Assembly (NCBI GenBank): GCA_030153045.1
Contig: JASLID010000056.1
Location: 24,860-88,859, forward strand
Direction: 5' to 3'
Length of the DNA: 64,000 nucleotides
DNA from: Flavobacterium sp.
Lineage (GTDB): Bacteria; Bacteroidota; Bacteroidia; Flavobacteriales; Flavobacteriaceae
The position numbers and the translations under genes are program-made. Positions 24,751 to 33,349 of the stretch are shown here, one piece after another. The notes below the pieces were generated by a model, which saw nothing but the letters and a program-made list of their open reading frames with translations, had not been told where the DNA came from and made no database searches. Each line of letters begins with the position of its first letter. The first letter of the stretch is position 1.

Positions 24751-25774
24751 AGATTTTTATAATTAGTTTTCTAATAAACTTTGGAATGTATGCAAAATTA
24801 ACGTTTTCTAGCTGTTTTTCATCCTTTTTTCTGTAAACTGTTTTTTCTTTCAACAACCTTGCGAATATGTTATTTGATGCTACATACCTACTGGAATTAT
24901 CTTTAGCTATAGCCAAACTCATGTTATAAGCCTCTATTTTATTCCAATAATCCAGATATAGTTCATCAACTCCTTTTTGAATTTTCACTTTATATTCATC
25001 AAACCCATTGGAAGCCCATTTCTTGTCAAAAATTTTAAAATGATGAAAATGATAAAACACGATTCGCTCGCCGTTTGAAAAATAATCATCATTTCTTTTT
25101 TCAATACTATAATTGTTAAGATTCCAAGTCGCTAATCCGCTAATATTATCATCTAAACTCTTTACAGCATTTGGGTATAATGTAGTCCAATCGTCCAGAT
25201 ACTTTTGATCGGCAAAACGGTCATTGACCTCATCGTATTCGTCACCACACCATTCAACACATTGGTTTTTCCATAGTTCTAAACATTTCAATCCTGTTTC
25301 ATCATTTTTGAATATCTGGAAACTCACATTATATGCTCCATATTTTATTGAAAATGCAAGCTCTCTTGAAAATTTATGAGGAGTAACAATTATTGAATAC
25401 TTATCTAAATCGGTAAATAACTTTTCCGGAGAATTCAAGAAAAGAATGTCGGCATCTAAAGAGCAAATATGAGGTAATTGGTGTTTTTTTAGCAGATATA
25501 ACGGAAGACATGGACTTAACGTAAAGTAATATTCAATCTTACTTCGGTTTAATTTAGCATCACGTAAAGCTGGTTCTGACTCTTCTATATCTGACAACTG
25601 AAGTGTTTTAACTTCTGGGTATTTATTTTTATTGGATTCGAAAAAATCGACCGTAAATTCATCTAAACACAAAATATACAATTCAAACTGACTTGTATAT
25701 TTTTTTAGCGAATCATATAAAACCAATCCTCTTGAAAGGTAGTTTTTATCGAAATAGGTGGTTAGATGAAGCAT
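24743..25774 (-). CDS. Putative glycosyltransferase (GT8-like fold)
   Basis: A 343-residue protein beginning MLHLTTYFDKNYLSRGLVLY. The stretch LPHICSLDADILFLNSPEKL carries a D-x-D metal and nucleotide-sugar site, and ADQKYLDDWTTLYPNAVKSL, followed by VFYHFHHFKIF, resembles the C-terminal acceptor or metal region of GT8-type enzymes. No signal peptide is seen. In the glycan operon it probably extends the glycan at the cytosolic membrane face. Donor is unknown. Confidence 0.75.
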   Translation of the reverse strand: MLHLTTYFDKNYLSRGLVLYDSLKKYTSQFELYILCLDEFTVDFFESNKNKYPEVKTLQLSDIEESEPALRDAKLNRSKIEYYFTLSPCLPLYLLKKHQLPHICSLDADILFLNSPEKLFTDLDKYSIIVTPHKFSRELAFSIKYGAYNVSFQIFKNDETGLKCLELWKNQCVEWCGDEYDEVNDRFADQKYLDDWTTLYPNAVKSLDDNISGLATWNLNNYSIEKRNDDYFSNGERIVFYHFHHFKIFDKKWASNGFDEYKVKIQKGVDELYLDYWNKIEAYNMSLAIAKDNSSRYVASNNIFARLLKEKTVYRKKDEKQLENVNFAYIPKFIRKLIIKIYA

Positions 25775-25788
25775 TTTATCTTTTTAAA

Positions 25789-26775
25789 CTAATAATCTTT
25801 TTTTTGGTCTTTTTTAAATAGCATTACGATTCCAAAAGGTACTAAAAATAAGAGCGCTTTTTTGGCAATTTTTTTTATTCTTTTTTTGATGAATTTGGGT
25901 TTATAATTTCCAAAATAATCGCCTTGCCCGGAATACCCTCTTTTCATAGCTTCTACCACTGATGGATTTTCTTCAACCTTAATCGTCTCAAAAACAGGTT
26001 TTGTCGTATGTAATGGCGGAACAATATTGATTTGAGCATGAGTAGCATCGACCGATTCTATATGATTGGAAAAAGCTGGATTCGAATATAAGCACAACCA
26101 ATCATTTAAAACCATAACAGCTTGCCAACGAATAGCCCATGAGTTGACTTTTCCAAAAATCTGATCTTTCAGCATGCCCTGCATGTCATAAGCTCCATAA
26201 GTATTAAACTTATGCATCAGGTCTTCCTTTAATAATTCTTTGTATAAAAAAACGGCATCTGGATTAAACTTCTCCCATCGGTCCTTCCATGTAGCCCATC
26301 CCCAAGTATCAGGCATGGTTGCAAAAAAGCTTTTAGGATATTTAGGTCCACAGGCAAAAAAATTACAAGCACCAATTTCTGCTACACGATTATCATCTTT
26401 ATAACGAACTAGCGAATCATTCATATAAGCCAAGAAATAAGGAGATAACACCAAATCATCTTCTAAAACGATGACCGTTCCGTGTTGGTTAATTATGGTT
26501 GTAATACCATCAATAATAGAATTGGACAATCCTTTATTTTGTGGCTGAATGGTGACATGAACTTCCTTAAATCGATTTTCGGATTGCACTCTTTTCCTAA
26601 CTTCTTCGATTTTTAATAATCCTTCTGCATCAACATTTGACTTAGCTCCATCACAAAAAACATATAAAATACTGTCTTTTGCTTCTTCGTTTTTTGCCAA
26701 AGAATCCAAAACATTTTGAGTATGTTTTGGTCTGTTATAAGTGAAAAGAACTATTGGAGCTAAAGAATTTATCAT
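25789..26775 (-). CDS. GT2/GNT-I-like glycosyltransferase
   Basis: A 328-residue GT-A protein: APIVLFTYNRPKHTQNVLDS, YVFCDGAKSNVDAEG, GTVIVLEDDLVLSPYFLAYM (E-D-D motif typical of the GNT-I/POMGNT-like group) and PDTWGWATWKDRWEKF (W-G-W-A-x-W motif). The C-terminal 40 residues are strongly basic with a hydrophobic stretch (AKKALLFLVPFGIVMLFKK), likely membrane-associated. It is 3 bp after the preceding gene. Confidence 0.82.
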   Translation of the reverse strand: MINSLAPIVLFTYNRPKHTQNVLDSLAKNEEAKDSILYVFCDGAKSNVDAEGLLKIEEVRKRVQSENRFKEVHVTIQPQNKGLSNSIIDGITTIINQHGTVIVLEDDLVLSPYFLAYMNDSLVRYKDDNRVAEIGACNFFACGPKYPKSFFATMPDTWGWATWKDRWEKFNPDAVFLYKELLKEDLMHKFNTYGAYDMQGMLKDQIFGKVNSWAIRWQAVMVLNDWLCLYSNPAFSNHIESVDATHAQINIVPPLHTTKPVFETIKVEENPSVVEAMKRGYSGQGDYFGNYKPKFIKKRIKKIAKKALLFLVPFGIVMLFKKDQKKDY

Positions 26776-26778
26776 GAA

Positions 26779-28374
26779 TTATAAATTTTTATAAGCAAAT
26801 TTAAAACTTTCGAGCAATGTTTCCTTAGAAAACTTGTTGGATACAATAAAATCTAAATATTCATCATTGTAAGTATTCCCTTTGAAGGATTGCAAAAGTT
26901 GGATAACCTCTTTATCGTTAAACTCAATTTTTTCCAAAAAGGCTTGATAATAAAAGCTGAATATTTGATTTTTATCAAAATTTATTTCTGCTTTTTTATC
27001 CCCTTTTATGATGTCAAAATACGATTGAGTATCATAACAAGTATGAACAAAATCAAAGTTAGTATACATATTGTCGTATAATGCAATAGTTGGTATTTTA
27101 AAATAAGCCATTTCCAATCCAACAGTTCCTCTGTAAGTACAAATCAAGTCGGGTCTTAATTCAATAATATTGTTATTTGAAACATCGCTCTGTACTAAAT
27201 GGAAGTGTGGTTTATTGAAGCTTTTCACCAAATCGATAGTCATTTCCATAGTTCCTTCAATCCCATTTGGATGTGGTTTTACAAAAACGTTTGTATCTTC
27301 TAAATCCTTCAGGTTTTCTAAAACTTCTTTTAAATATTGGTACAAATTAGGAAAAAGTAGCGCCCTGTTAATATGCTGTGAGTCATAATAATCGTGTGGA
27401 TAAATGACCACATTCCTTTTTTTGCTCAAAAAAGTATTCTTGAATTCTTCGTTCATTTGATTATCCTGAAAAGCAGACTGACGCATGTAACTTGTTGCAT
27501 CATCAATAACACCTGAAAAACGGGAGGTGAAGATAGTTTCGGCCAATTTCATTTTTTCAGCTCCAATATTTTTATTCGGATTAAACGAAACATGGTTTAT
27601 CTGATGGTAAGGAAAATCTTTGGTTGCTTCTTGAAGTCGATAAGAATAAGAACCTACTGTATAAACCGGAATCTCTTTTTGAAGGCAAATTCTAGCAGTA
27701 ATCCCATGTTCTAAATAAGTTGTATAGGTGTTTACTAAGGCTTTTATTGGCTTTTGCTTCAGCAATTCAATAAAGTTATAATACATATTTAGCCCTATTT
27801 CAATTACTTTAATCACATCATTGGTAATTTCTGTAATGTCGGTTTGATGAAAATATCTTAAATACGTATCATAAATTAAATCACCAATTAGAACATCTTC
27901 AAAATGAATGGATAAAACATCATTAGGATGGTTAAGATTTGCTAGAATTTTATTTAATTCTTGTTGAATAAAGTCTTGATTATGAAAAGAATCTTCGCAA
28001 TAAAAAATAACTTCGTTACCGAATGATTTTCCTATTTTTTCGAGAATCTCTTGTTTTTTAATCGCTCTTTTGTGAGTTCGAATTCTATTCCAGCCAATGT
28101 GTGACGTCCAAGAAACATCATACAGATTCACTTTTAAATTTCTATCGTTTGAAATCACGTAACTAGCTGCAGCCAATTTGATTAAAAACTCATAGTCTTT
28201 AACCAACTGAACTAATACTATTCCGTTATCTCCGTTTGCATTAGATTTGAAAAACTTGAGCTCTTCTGAGAAACGTTTTTTACTTTTAGTAAAATTTCTT
28301 TCCTCATATTTTCTCTTTTTCTTTTCAATTTTACTTAAAAACTTCTGCTTTAGGCTTGAAAAAATTCTAATCAT
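26779..28374 (-). CDS. Capsule-synthase-like (GT-B) protein, candidate nonulosonate transferase
   Basis: A 531-residue protein. The N-terminus (about 1-45) is very basic and helical, and the rest looks like a double Rossmann GT-B fold. The C-terminal half has RNVVIYPHDYYDSQHINRAL, TNVFVKPHPNGIEGTMEM (K-P-H-P, typical of CMP-Kdo/sialic-type capsule and surface-carbohydrate transferases) and RPDLICTYRGTVGLEMAYFK. It lies 4 bp after pseI, so it may transfer pseudaminic acid from CMP-Pse. That assignment is inference; the family annotation is only surface-carbohydrate or capsule biosynthesis. Confidence 0.65.
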   Translation of the reverse strand: MIRIFSSLKQKFLSKIEKKKRKYEERNFTKSKKRFSEELKFFKSNANGDNGIVLVQLVKDYEFLIKLAAASYVISNDRNLKVNLYDVSWTSHIGWNRIRTHKRAIKKQEILEKIGKSFGNEVIFYCEDSFHNQDFIQQELNKILANLNHPNDVLSIHFEDVLIGDLIYDTYLRYFHQTDITEITNDVIKVIEIGLNMYYNFIELLKQKPIKALVNTYTTYLEHGITARICLQKEIPVYTVGSYSYRLQEATKDFPYHQINHVSFNPNKNIGAEKMKLAETIFTSRFSGVIDDATSYMRQSAFQDNQMNEEFKNTFLSKKRNVVIYPHDYYDSQHINRALLFPNLYQYLKEVLENLKDLEDTNVFVKPHPNGIEGTMEMTIDLVKSFNKPHFHLVQSDVSNNNIIELRPDLICTYRGTVGLEMAYFKIPTIALYDNMYTNFDFVHTCYDTQSYFDIIKGDKKAEINFDKNQIFSFYYQAFLEKIEFNDKEVIQLLQSFKGNTYNDEYLDFIVSNKFSKETLLESFKFAYKNL

Positions 28375-28378
28375 ATTT

Positions 28379-29404
28379 TTACATTTCTAGTCTGTCTCCT
28401 TTTTTGAAATTCTTTTTCGCGGTAGTCCCGATAATTTGCGAGTAATATTTTGGATGTAGTCCAAAACCTGGTCTTACGGAACGAATATTTTCTGCCGTAA
28501 AAACATCGCCTTCATTAATATCATCAGACACATATAAAGAGCGAGAAAAATCTCTTCCTTTGACTTGTTTTTCGGTTAAAGTATAATCGACAACTCCGAT
28601 CGCCTTTTCTGCTTCGCGAACCGCTTTTACCATGGCTGTAAATTCTTCTTCATTCATAGAAAATGAAGCATCTGGACCACCAATTGCCCTGTCAATAATG
28701 AAATGTTTTTCAATAATTTTTGCACCAAAAACAGTAGCAACAATTGGCACTGTACTTCCCATCGTATGATCAGAAAGTCCGCTGATGACATTGAAACGTT
28801 CAGCAATATCTTTCACCATAACCATGTTTGCTTCTTCAATAGGCGCAGGATAGCTTGAGGTACATTTTAATAAGGCAATTTCATTGTTCCCTTGTCTTTT
28901 ACATGCTTCCAAAGCCAATTTGATGTCTTCTTCTTCAGCAATTCCTGTGGAAATAATGACTGGTTTTCCTTTGGAAGCCACATATTCGATTAACGGAATA
29001 TCGGTAATTTCAAAGGAAGCAATTTTGTATGCTGGTGTGTTTAAACTTTCTAATAAATCGACTGATGAATGATCAAAAGGAGAAGAAAAACAAATTAATC
29101 CTTCTGCTGCAGCTGCATTGAAAATAGCTTCGTGCCAATCCCAAGGTGTGTAAGCATCCTGATACAAATCATAGAGTTTTTTTCCATCCCAAATAGTTCC
29201 CTTTATCACAAAATCTTCTTTATCAGAATCTAATGTAATAGTATCAGCGGTATAGGTTTGTAATTTGATGCAATCAGCTCCGGCTCTTTTTGCTGCCTTT
29301 ACTGTTTCTAATGCAGTTTCGAGACTTCCGTTATGATTAGCTGAAAGTTCCGCAATAATAAAAACGGGACTTTCTTTGTCTATTTTATAATTTCCTATAT
29401 TCAT
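28379..29404 (-). CDS. pseI: Pseudaminic acid synthase
   Basis: Condenses 2,4-diacetamido-2,4,6-trideoxy-L-altrose with phosphoenolpyruvate to pseudaminic acid. The 341 residues form a NeuB-type TIM barrel (VFIIAELSANHNGSLETALE, AGADCIKLQTYTADTITLDS, ALLKCTSSYPAPIEEANMVM, GLSDHTMGSTVPIVATVFGA, IIEKHFIIDRAIGGPDASFS) and a C-terminal SAF/antifreeze domain (RSLYVSDDINEGDVFTAENI). The FVIKGTIWDGKKLYDLY region fits PseI rather than NeuB. The ATG overlaps the preceding stop by 4 bp (ATGA). Confidence 0.92.
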   Translation of the reverse strand: MNIGNYKIDKESPVFIIAELSANHNGSLETALETVKAAKRAGADCIKLQTYTADTITLDSDKEDFVIKGTIWDGKKLYDLYQDAYTPWDWHEAIFNAAAAEGLICFSSPFDHSSVDLLESLNTPAYKIASFEITDIPLIEYVASKGKPVIISTGIAEEEDIKLALEACKRQGNNEIALLKCTSSYPAPIEEANMVMVKDIAERFNVISGLSDHTMGSTVPIVATVFGAKIIEKHFIIDRAIGGPDASFSMNEEEFTAMVKAVREAEKAIGVVDYTLTEKQVKGRDFSRSLYVSDDINEGDVFTAENIRSVRPGFGLHPKYYSQIIGTTAKKNFKKGDRLEM

Positions 29405-30417
29405 AGTTCTTTTTTATAAAGATGGCTTGGGATGTTTTCATAAAGCAAATCGGTATCTAAAACATAACCTGCTTTTTCAAATGCTTTAGCCGAAGCTTCA
29501 TTTTCTAATTTTATATAAGCGTTGATACGCATTTGTGGATTATTTTTTAAAAATTCATCAGATGCCATTCGAATCATTGTACTGGCATATCCTTTTCCTC
29601 TGTGATTTTCATCCGTAGAGATGCCAATTACTGCATTTTTCTCATCACTTATTTGAATTCTAACTTGCCCTATCGGATTATTCAAATGATCTTCGAAAAC
29701 CAACATCAAACAATTTACGTCTTTAATTTTACTGTAAAACCAACTTTGATGATTTTCTAAAGAAATGGGCTCTGATTGATATGAGTTTTCCCTAACCGAA
29801 GAATCGTTAGTCCAATTAAAATAACGCATCATATCATTTTCATTTGCTTTTCTGAAAGTGATTTGTCTGTTCATTTTGCAATGGTAAACGACATCAATAA
29901 ACTTCTCATCAAAAAAACAATGCTCCTTCAATCTTGCTTCTTCCGTAAATCCGTTATCCAATAAAACTGGGTACAAATGCGGTCGTAAATCAAACGCGTA
30001 AGTAAAAATTTTATGAAAATTTAAATCTTCGAAAGCTACTTTTTCAATTAGTTTTAAATAATTTAACCAAATTTCGGCAAACGAAGTGCTCTCCAATTCG
30101 GTTTTCATTATAAACGAAATTTCCGCATTTTTATCTATCCAATTGATATGAACCAATCCGCCATAACCAATAAACGCATTGTCTTTAAAAACAGAAAAAA
30201 GCAACTGATTTGGGGTTGATTGTTCAAATAATTTTGAAACTACATTTTCGAAATATTGAATCTGTTTTTCTTCGGTTAATGGCTCCGATTGTCTTAAATG
30301 ATAAATTTGTTCATTTCGAATTTTCAAAATTTCAAATTTATCTTCGTCCCGAATAGGTTCGATATGATAGTTTTCAATTTTGAAACTGAAACTTTTAAGA
30401 CAATTATAATTTCTCAT
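29401..30417 (-). CDS. Double-GNAT N-acetyltransferase of the pseudaminic acid pathway
   Basis: A 338-residue protein with two GNAT domains in tandem. The first (about residues 14-180: IEPIRDEDKFEILKIRNEQI, FIGYGGLVHINWIDKNAEIS, FHKIFTYAFDLRPHLYPVLL) is RimJ-like. The second (about 182-338: ITFRKANENDMMRYFNWTND, PIGQVRIQISDEKNAVIGIS, NHRGKGYASTMIRMASDEFL) has the R-G-x-G-x-A acetyl-CoA loop and looks like the GNAT module often found attached to PseG. One domain may do the PseH step (4-N-acetylation of UDP-4-amino-4,6-dideoxy-AltNAc). No PseG hydrolase domain is present. It overlaps pseF by 14 bp. Confidence 0.78.
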   Translation of the reverse strand: MRNYNCLKSFSFKIENYHIEPIRDEDKFEILKIRNEQIYHLRQSEPLTEEKQIQYFENVVSKLFEQSTPNQLLFSVFKDNAFIGYGGLVHINWIDKNAEISFIMKTELESTSFAEIWLNYLKLIEKVAFEDLNFHKIFTYAFDLRPHLYPVLLDNGFTEEARLKEHCFFDEKFIDVVYHCKMNRQITFRKANENDMMRYFNWTNDSSVRENSYQSEPISLENHQSWFYSKIKDVNCLMLVFEDHLNNPIGQVRIQISDEKNAVIGISTDENHRGKGYASTMIRMASDEFLKNNPQMRINAYIKLENEASAKAFEKAGYVLDTDLLYENIPSHLYKKEL

Positions 30418-31105
30418 TTTGACTGTTTAATTGGTATTTCAATTCGGCTAATTTCCAATCGGTTTCATTATCGATATCTTGTGTGTGATTTTCATCTATT
30501 TCAATTAGAACAGTATCAATCGTCCTTAAGCTTTTATTAACCAAAAACTTCTCGACATTAAAAAAATAAAACATTCCTGAATCATGAAATGCTTTTTCTA
30601 AATCTTGGGTTCTAACGTTAGAATATTCTTCCGAAAAAGGCCTTATTCTCCCCGAATCGTCTGTTTTCAATGCCCTTTGTATGGGATGCCCGTAGGAAAC
30701 ACCCGGAAAAACACAATCGGCTTTTTTGTCCAGCAATTCCTGATGCGCTTTTTGAATCAATGGTGCTGTCACAAAAGGTGAACACGGGTATATACAGACC
30801 GCATTATTGAAATGGATGTCTTTACCTTCGTACCATTTGATCACTTCTATTAAAACATCGGCGGTGGTTGCAAAGTCATTGCTGTTTTCAGCGCTTCGTA
30901 TAAAAGGGACTTTAGCTCCATATTTTAATGCGATTTCGGCAATTTCAGCATCATCAGTAGAAACAATTACCTCATCAAACAAATTGCTTTTAATTGCCGC
31001 TTCAATAGAATAGGAAATAATTGGTTTACCAAGGAAATCTCTAATGTTCTTCCTTGGAATTCTTTTGCTTCCTCCTCTTGCGGGTATAATGGCAATGTTT
31101 GGCAT
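30404..31105 (-). CDS. pseF: Pseudaminic acid cytidylyltransferase
   Basis: Activates pseudaminic acid with CTP to CMP-Pse. At 233 residues it is a NeuA/KdsB-type GT-A nucleotidyltransferase: IAIIPARGGSKRIPRKNIRD (CTP-binding), FDEVIVSTDDAEIAEIALKY, RSAENSNDFATTADVLIEVI, NAVCIYPCSPFVTAPLIQKA and VLIEIDENHTQDIDNETDWK, with the D-x-D near the end that binds magnesium. It lies 5 bp after the PhyH gene. Confidence 0.93.
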   Translation of the reverse strand: MPNIAIIPARGGSKRIPRKNIRDFLGKPIISYSIEAAIKSNLFDEVIVSTDDAEIAEIALKYGAKVPFIRSAENSNDFATTADVLIEVIKWYEGKDIHFNNAVCIYPCSPFVTAPLIQKAHQELLDKKADCVFPGVSYGHPIQRALKTDDSGRIRPFSEEYSNVRTQDLEKAFHDSGMFYFFNVEKFLVNKSLRTIDTVLIEIDENHTQDIDNETDWKLAELKYQLNSQNEKL

Positions 31106-31110
31106 TTATA

Positions 31111-32145
31111 TTAGTTTTCGAATTGAAAATTAGTGGCGTAAAATGGGTTTTTCAAACAAAATTCTTTGAATTCCGGTGTATAATTTTCCATTTTAAATTT
31201 ATCGTAATTGGCTCCAAATAAAGAAGTCGTGTATTCAAATTCTAAAACCAGACGGCTTCCTTTTTTTAGGGGTGTTCCTTTATGCCAACATTTGGTATCT
31301 CCAGCAAATACAGTACCTGCTTCGGCATTGATTTTAACGAAATCGTTTTGATTGTGGTATTTTGCCAAATCCTCATCTGGAATTCTGGCGTAACCTCTTT
31401 TCAGAAGCGCTTTTGGTTTTGTCCCTGAAGCATGCGAACCATTGATATAACAATGCGGTCCAGTTTCATCGGTCACATCGCTAAGGTAAATGAAAATTTT
31501 AATCCATTTAATCCTATCTAAATCAAAATGATACAATTGAGCTGCTTCAGAAGAAGCTTCTTTTAAAAAAGCGGTACTCCACCACATCGCCGGAAAATCG
31601 AAAATGGGTTCACATCCCAAATAATTTCGAGCCATATTAATCAGGAAAGGATCCATGATTAACTTCTGAATATCTGTATTGTTTACCAAGTCATTAGCGT
31701 TAAACCTGTATATTTCCGATTGGATATTATTCTCGTCAAATACCGTTGGCGTATCGTATTTTGGAGCCATGTAAACCGGAGCTTCCTTGGCAAATTTGTT
31801 CAAACTGTCTACAACAGATTGTGATAGTTTGTTAGAGAAAAAAGCATAACCGGATTGATTGATTTCGGTATTGATTTTTCCGTATTTTTCATCATCACAC
31901 TGCCCTAAAAGCTCGCTATTAATAGACCCGTTATACAAACTATCAGGATTTTCTTTTACAATCCTGTTGTTAATTTCATCATTGAATTTACCGTTTGTAA
32001 GACAATACAAATCAATGAGTGCTGTATGACCTTCAGGAGAAGTTTTCCCTGTTTTTAAAAATTCTGCGTAGCTATTTTCGAATACTGCTCTAAGTTTTTT
32101 TTCTTTCTTATACTTTTTAGAAAACAGCTGAAATAAACTTTTCAT
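31111..32145 (-). CDS. Phytanoyl-CoA dioxygenase (PhyH)-family Fe(II)/2-oxoglutarate oxygenase
   Basis: A 344-residue protein. The N-terminal 100 residues are helical and charged. The double-stranded beta-helix core carries AAQLYHFDLDRIKWIKIFIY (H-x-D iron ligands), CYINGSHASGTKPKALLKRG and GDTKCWHKGTPLKKGSRLVL, with the distal His and the Arg that binds 2-oxoglutarate. This enzyme class hydroxylates small molecules with O2. It lies between pseC and pseF with 5-7 bp gaps, so the substrate may be a sugar or lipid intermediate of the glycan. That is inference. Confidence 0.85.
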   Translation of the reverse strand: MKSLFQLFSKKYKKEKKLRAVFENSYAEFLKTGKTSPEGHTALIDLYCLTNGKFNDEINNRIVKENPDSLYNGSINSELLGQCDDEKYGKINTEINQSGYAFFSNKLSQSVVDSLNKFAKEAPVYMAPKYDTPTVFDENNIQSEIYRFNANDLVNNTDIQKLIMDPFLINMARNYLGCEPIFDFPAMWWSTAFLKEASSEAAQLYHFDLDRIKWIKIFIYLSDVTDETGPHCYINGSHASGTKPKALLKRGYARIPDEDLAKYHNQNDFVKINAEAGTVFAGDTKCWHKGTPLKKGSRLVLEFEYTTSLFGANYDKFKMENYTPEFKEFCLKNPFYATNFQFEN

Positions 32146-32152
32146 AATTTAT

Positions 32153-33343
32153 TTATTTTAAAAAATACTGTTCGATTTTATCTATAACAAAAGATTGCTC
32201 ATCTTCAGTCAATGTAGGATACATAGGCAAACTGATGCAGTTTTTATAGTATTGTTCTGCTAATGGCATATCATTTTCTTTCCATCCCATTTCGCGGTAA
32301 TAAGGCATCAGATGGCAAGGTATGTAATGAATCTGCGCGAAAATTTTATGCTCTCTCAAATAATTGTAAAGACCTACTCTATCTTCTACTTCAATAACAT
32401 ACAGATGATAGGCATGTCCTTCAACAACATCAGATTGTCCTTTGATGTATGATTTTCCTGAAAATGCTTCTTTGTATTTTTGGGCAATGGTTCTTCTTAT
32501 GTCCAATCCTTGATCAGCTCGTGACAATTGACTGATTCCTAAAGCAGCTTGAAAATCGGTAAAACGGTAATTATAACCTAATGTTTGCATTTCCATGTAC
32601 CATCCAGGATAATTGTCATCGGCAGCTACTGGCTGACCAACAGCAAATTCTACCGAATTTTTAAAAATAGAAGTATCTCTTGTAATTCCGTGAGTACGAA
32701 GTTCTAGTAATTTTTTATATAATTTTTCGTCGTTAGTGGTAATCATTCCTCCTTCACCTGTAGCAATATGCTTTACGGGATGGAACGAAAAAATAGCCAA
32801 ATCGGCATAATTACTATTTCCACAGTTTTGCTTTTGTCCTTTACTATCAATGAAATAACCTCCTGGAGCATGACAAGCATCTTCGATAATCCACAAACCG
32901 TATTCATCGGCCAGTTTTCTGAAAGCTTCTAAATTTACAGCTCTTCCGGCAAAATCAACGGGAATAATTCCTTTGTATGTCCCTTTTGGAGCCGATTGAA
33001 GTAATTTTTCAACTTTATCGATATCTAGCAAATACGTATCCGAATCGATATCCGAAAAAACAGCTTCACCACCACAATATCTTATACAATTTGCCGATGC
33101 AGCAAAGGTAATTGGCGTTGTAATTACTTTATCTCCATTTCCAACCCCTAATGCCAAAGTTGACAAATGCAATGCTGCAGTTCCGTTTGAAACTGCTACA
33201 GCGTATTTACAACCAATATAGTCTACAAACGCTTTCTCAAATTCTAAAATCGTTGGTCCTTGAGTAAGAAAATCTCCTTTCAACGCTTTGGCTACAGCCT
33301 GAATATCTTCTTCTGTAATATTTTGTTTTCCGTAAGGTATCAT
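32153..33343 (-). CDS. pseC: UDP-4-amino-4,6-dideoxy-N-acetyl-beta-L-altrosamine transaminase
   Basis: PLP-dependent second step of pseudaminic acid synthesis. The 396-residue DegT-fold protein has MIPYGKQNITEEDIQAVAKA, AVSNGTAALHLSTLALGVG, KVITTPITFAASANCIRYCG (typical PseC), WIIEDACHAPGGYF and FSFHPVKHIATGEGGMITTN, whose Lys binds the cofactor. It is 6 bp downstream of pseB. Confidence 0.94.
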   Translation of the reverse strand: MIPYGKQNITEEDIQAVAKALKGDFLTQGPTILEFEKAFVDYIGCKYAVAVSNGTAALHLSTLALGVGNGDKVITTPITFAASANCIRYCGGEAVFSDIDSDTYLLDIDKVEKLLQSAPKGTYKGIIPVDFAGRAVNLEAFRKLADEYGLWIIEDACHAPGGYFIDSKGQKQNCGNSNYADLAIFSFHPVKHIATGEGGMITTNDEKLYKKLLELRTHGITRDTSIFKNSVEFAVGQPVAADDNYPGWYMEMQTLGYNYRFTDFQAALGISQLSRADQGLDIRRTIAQKYKEAFSGKSYIKGQSDVVEGHAYHLYVIEVEDRVGLYNYLREHKIFAQIHYIPCHLMPYYREMGWKENDMPLAEQYYKNCISLPMYPTLTEDEQSFVIDKIEQYFLK

Positions 33344-33349
33344 TTCAAA

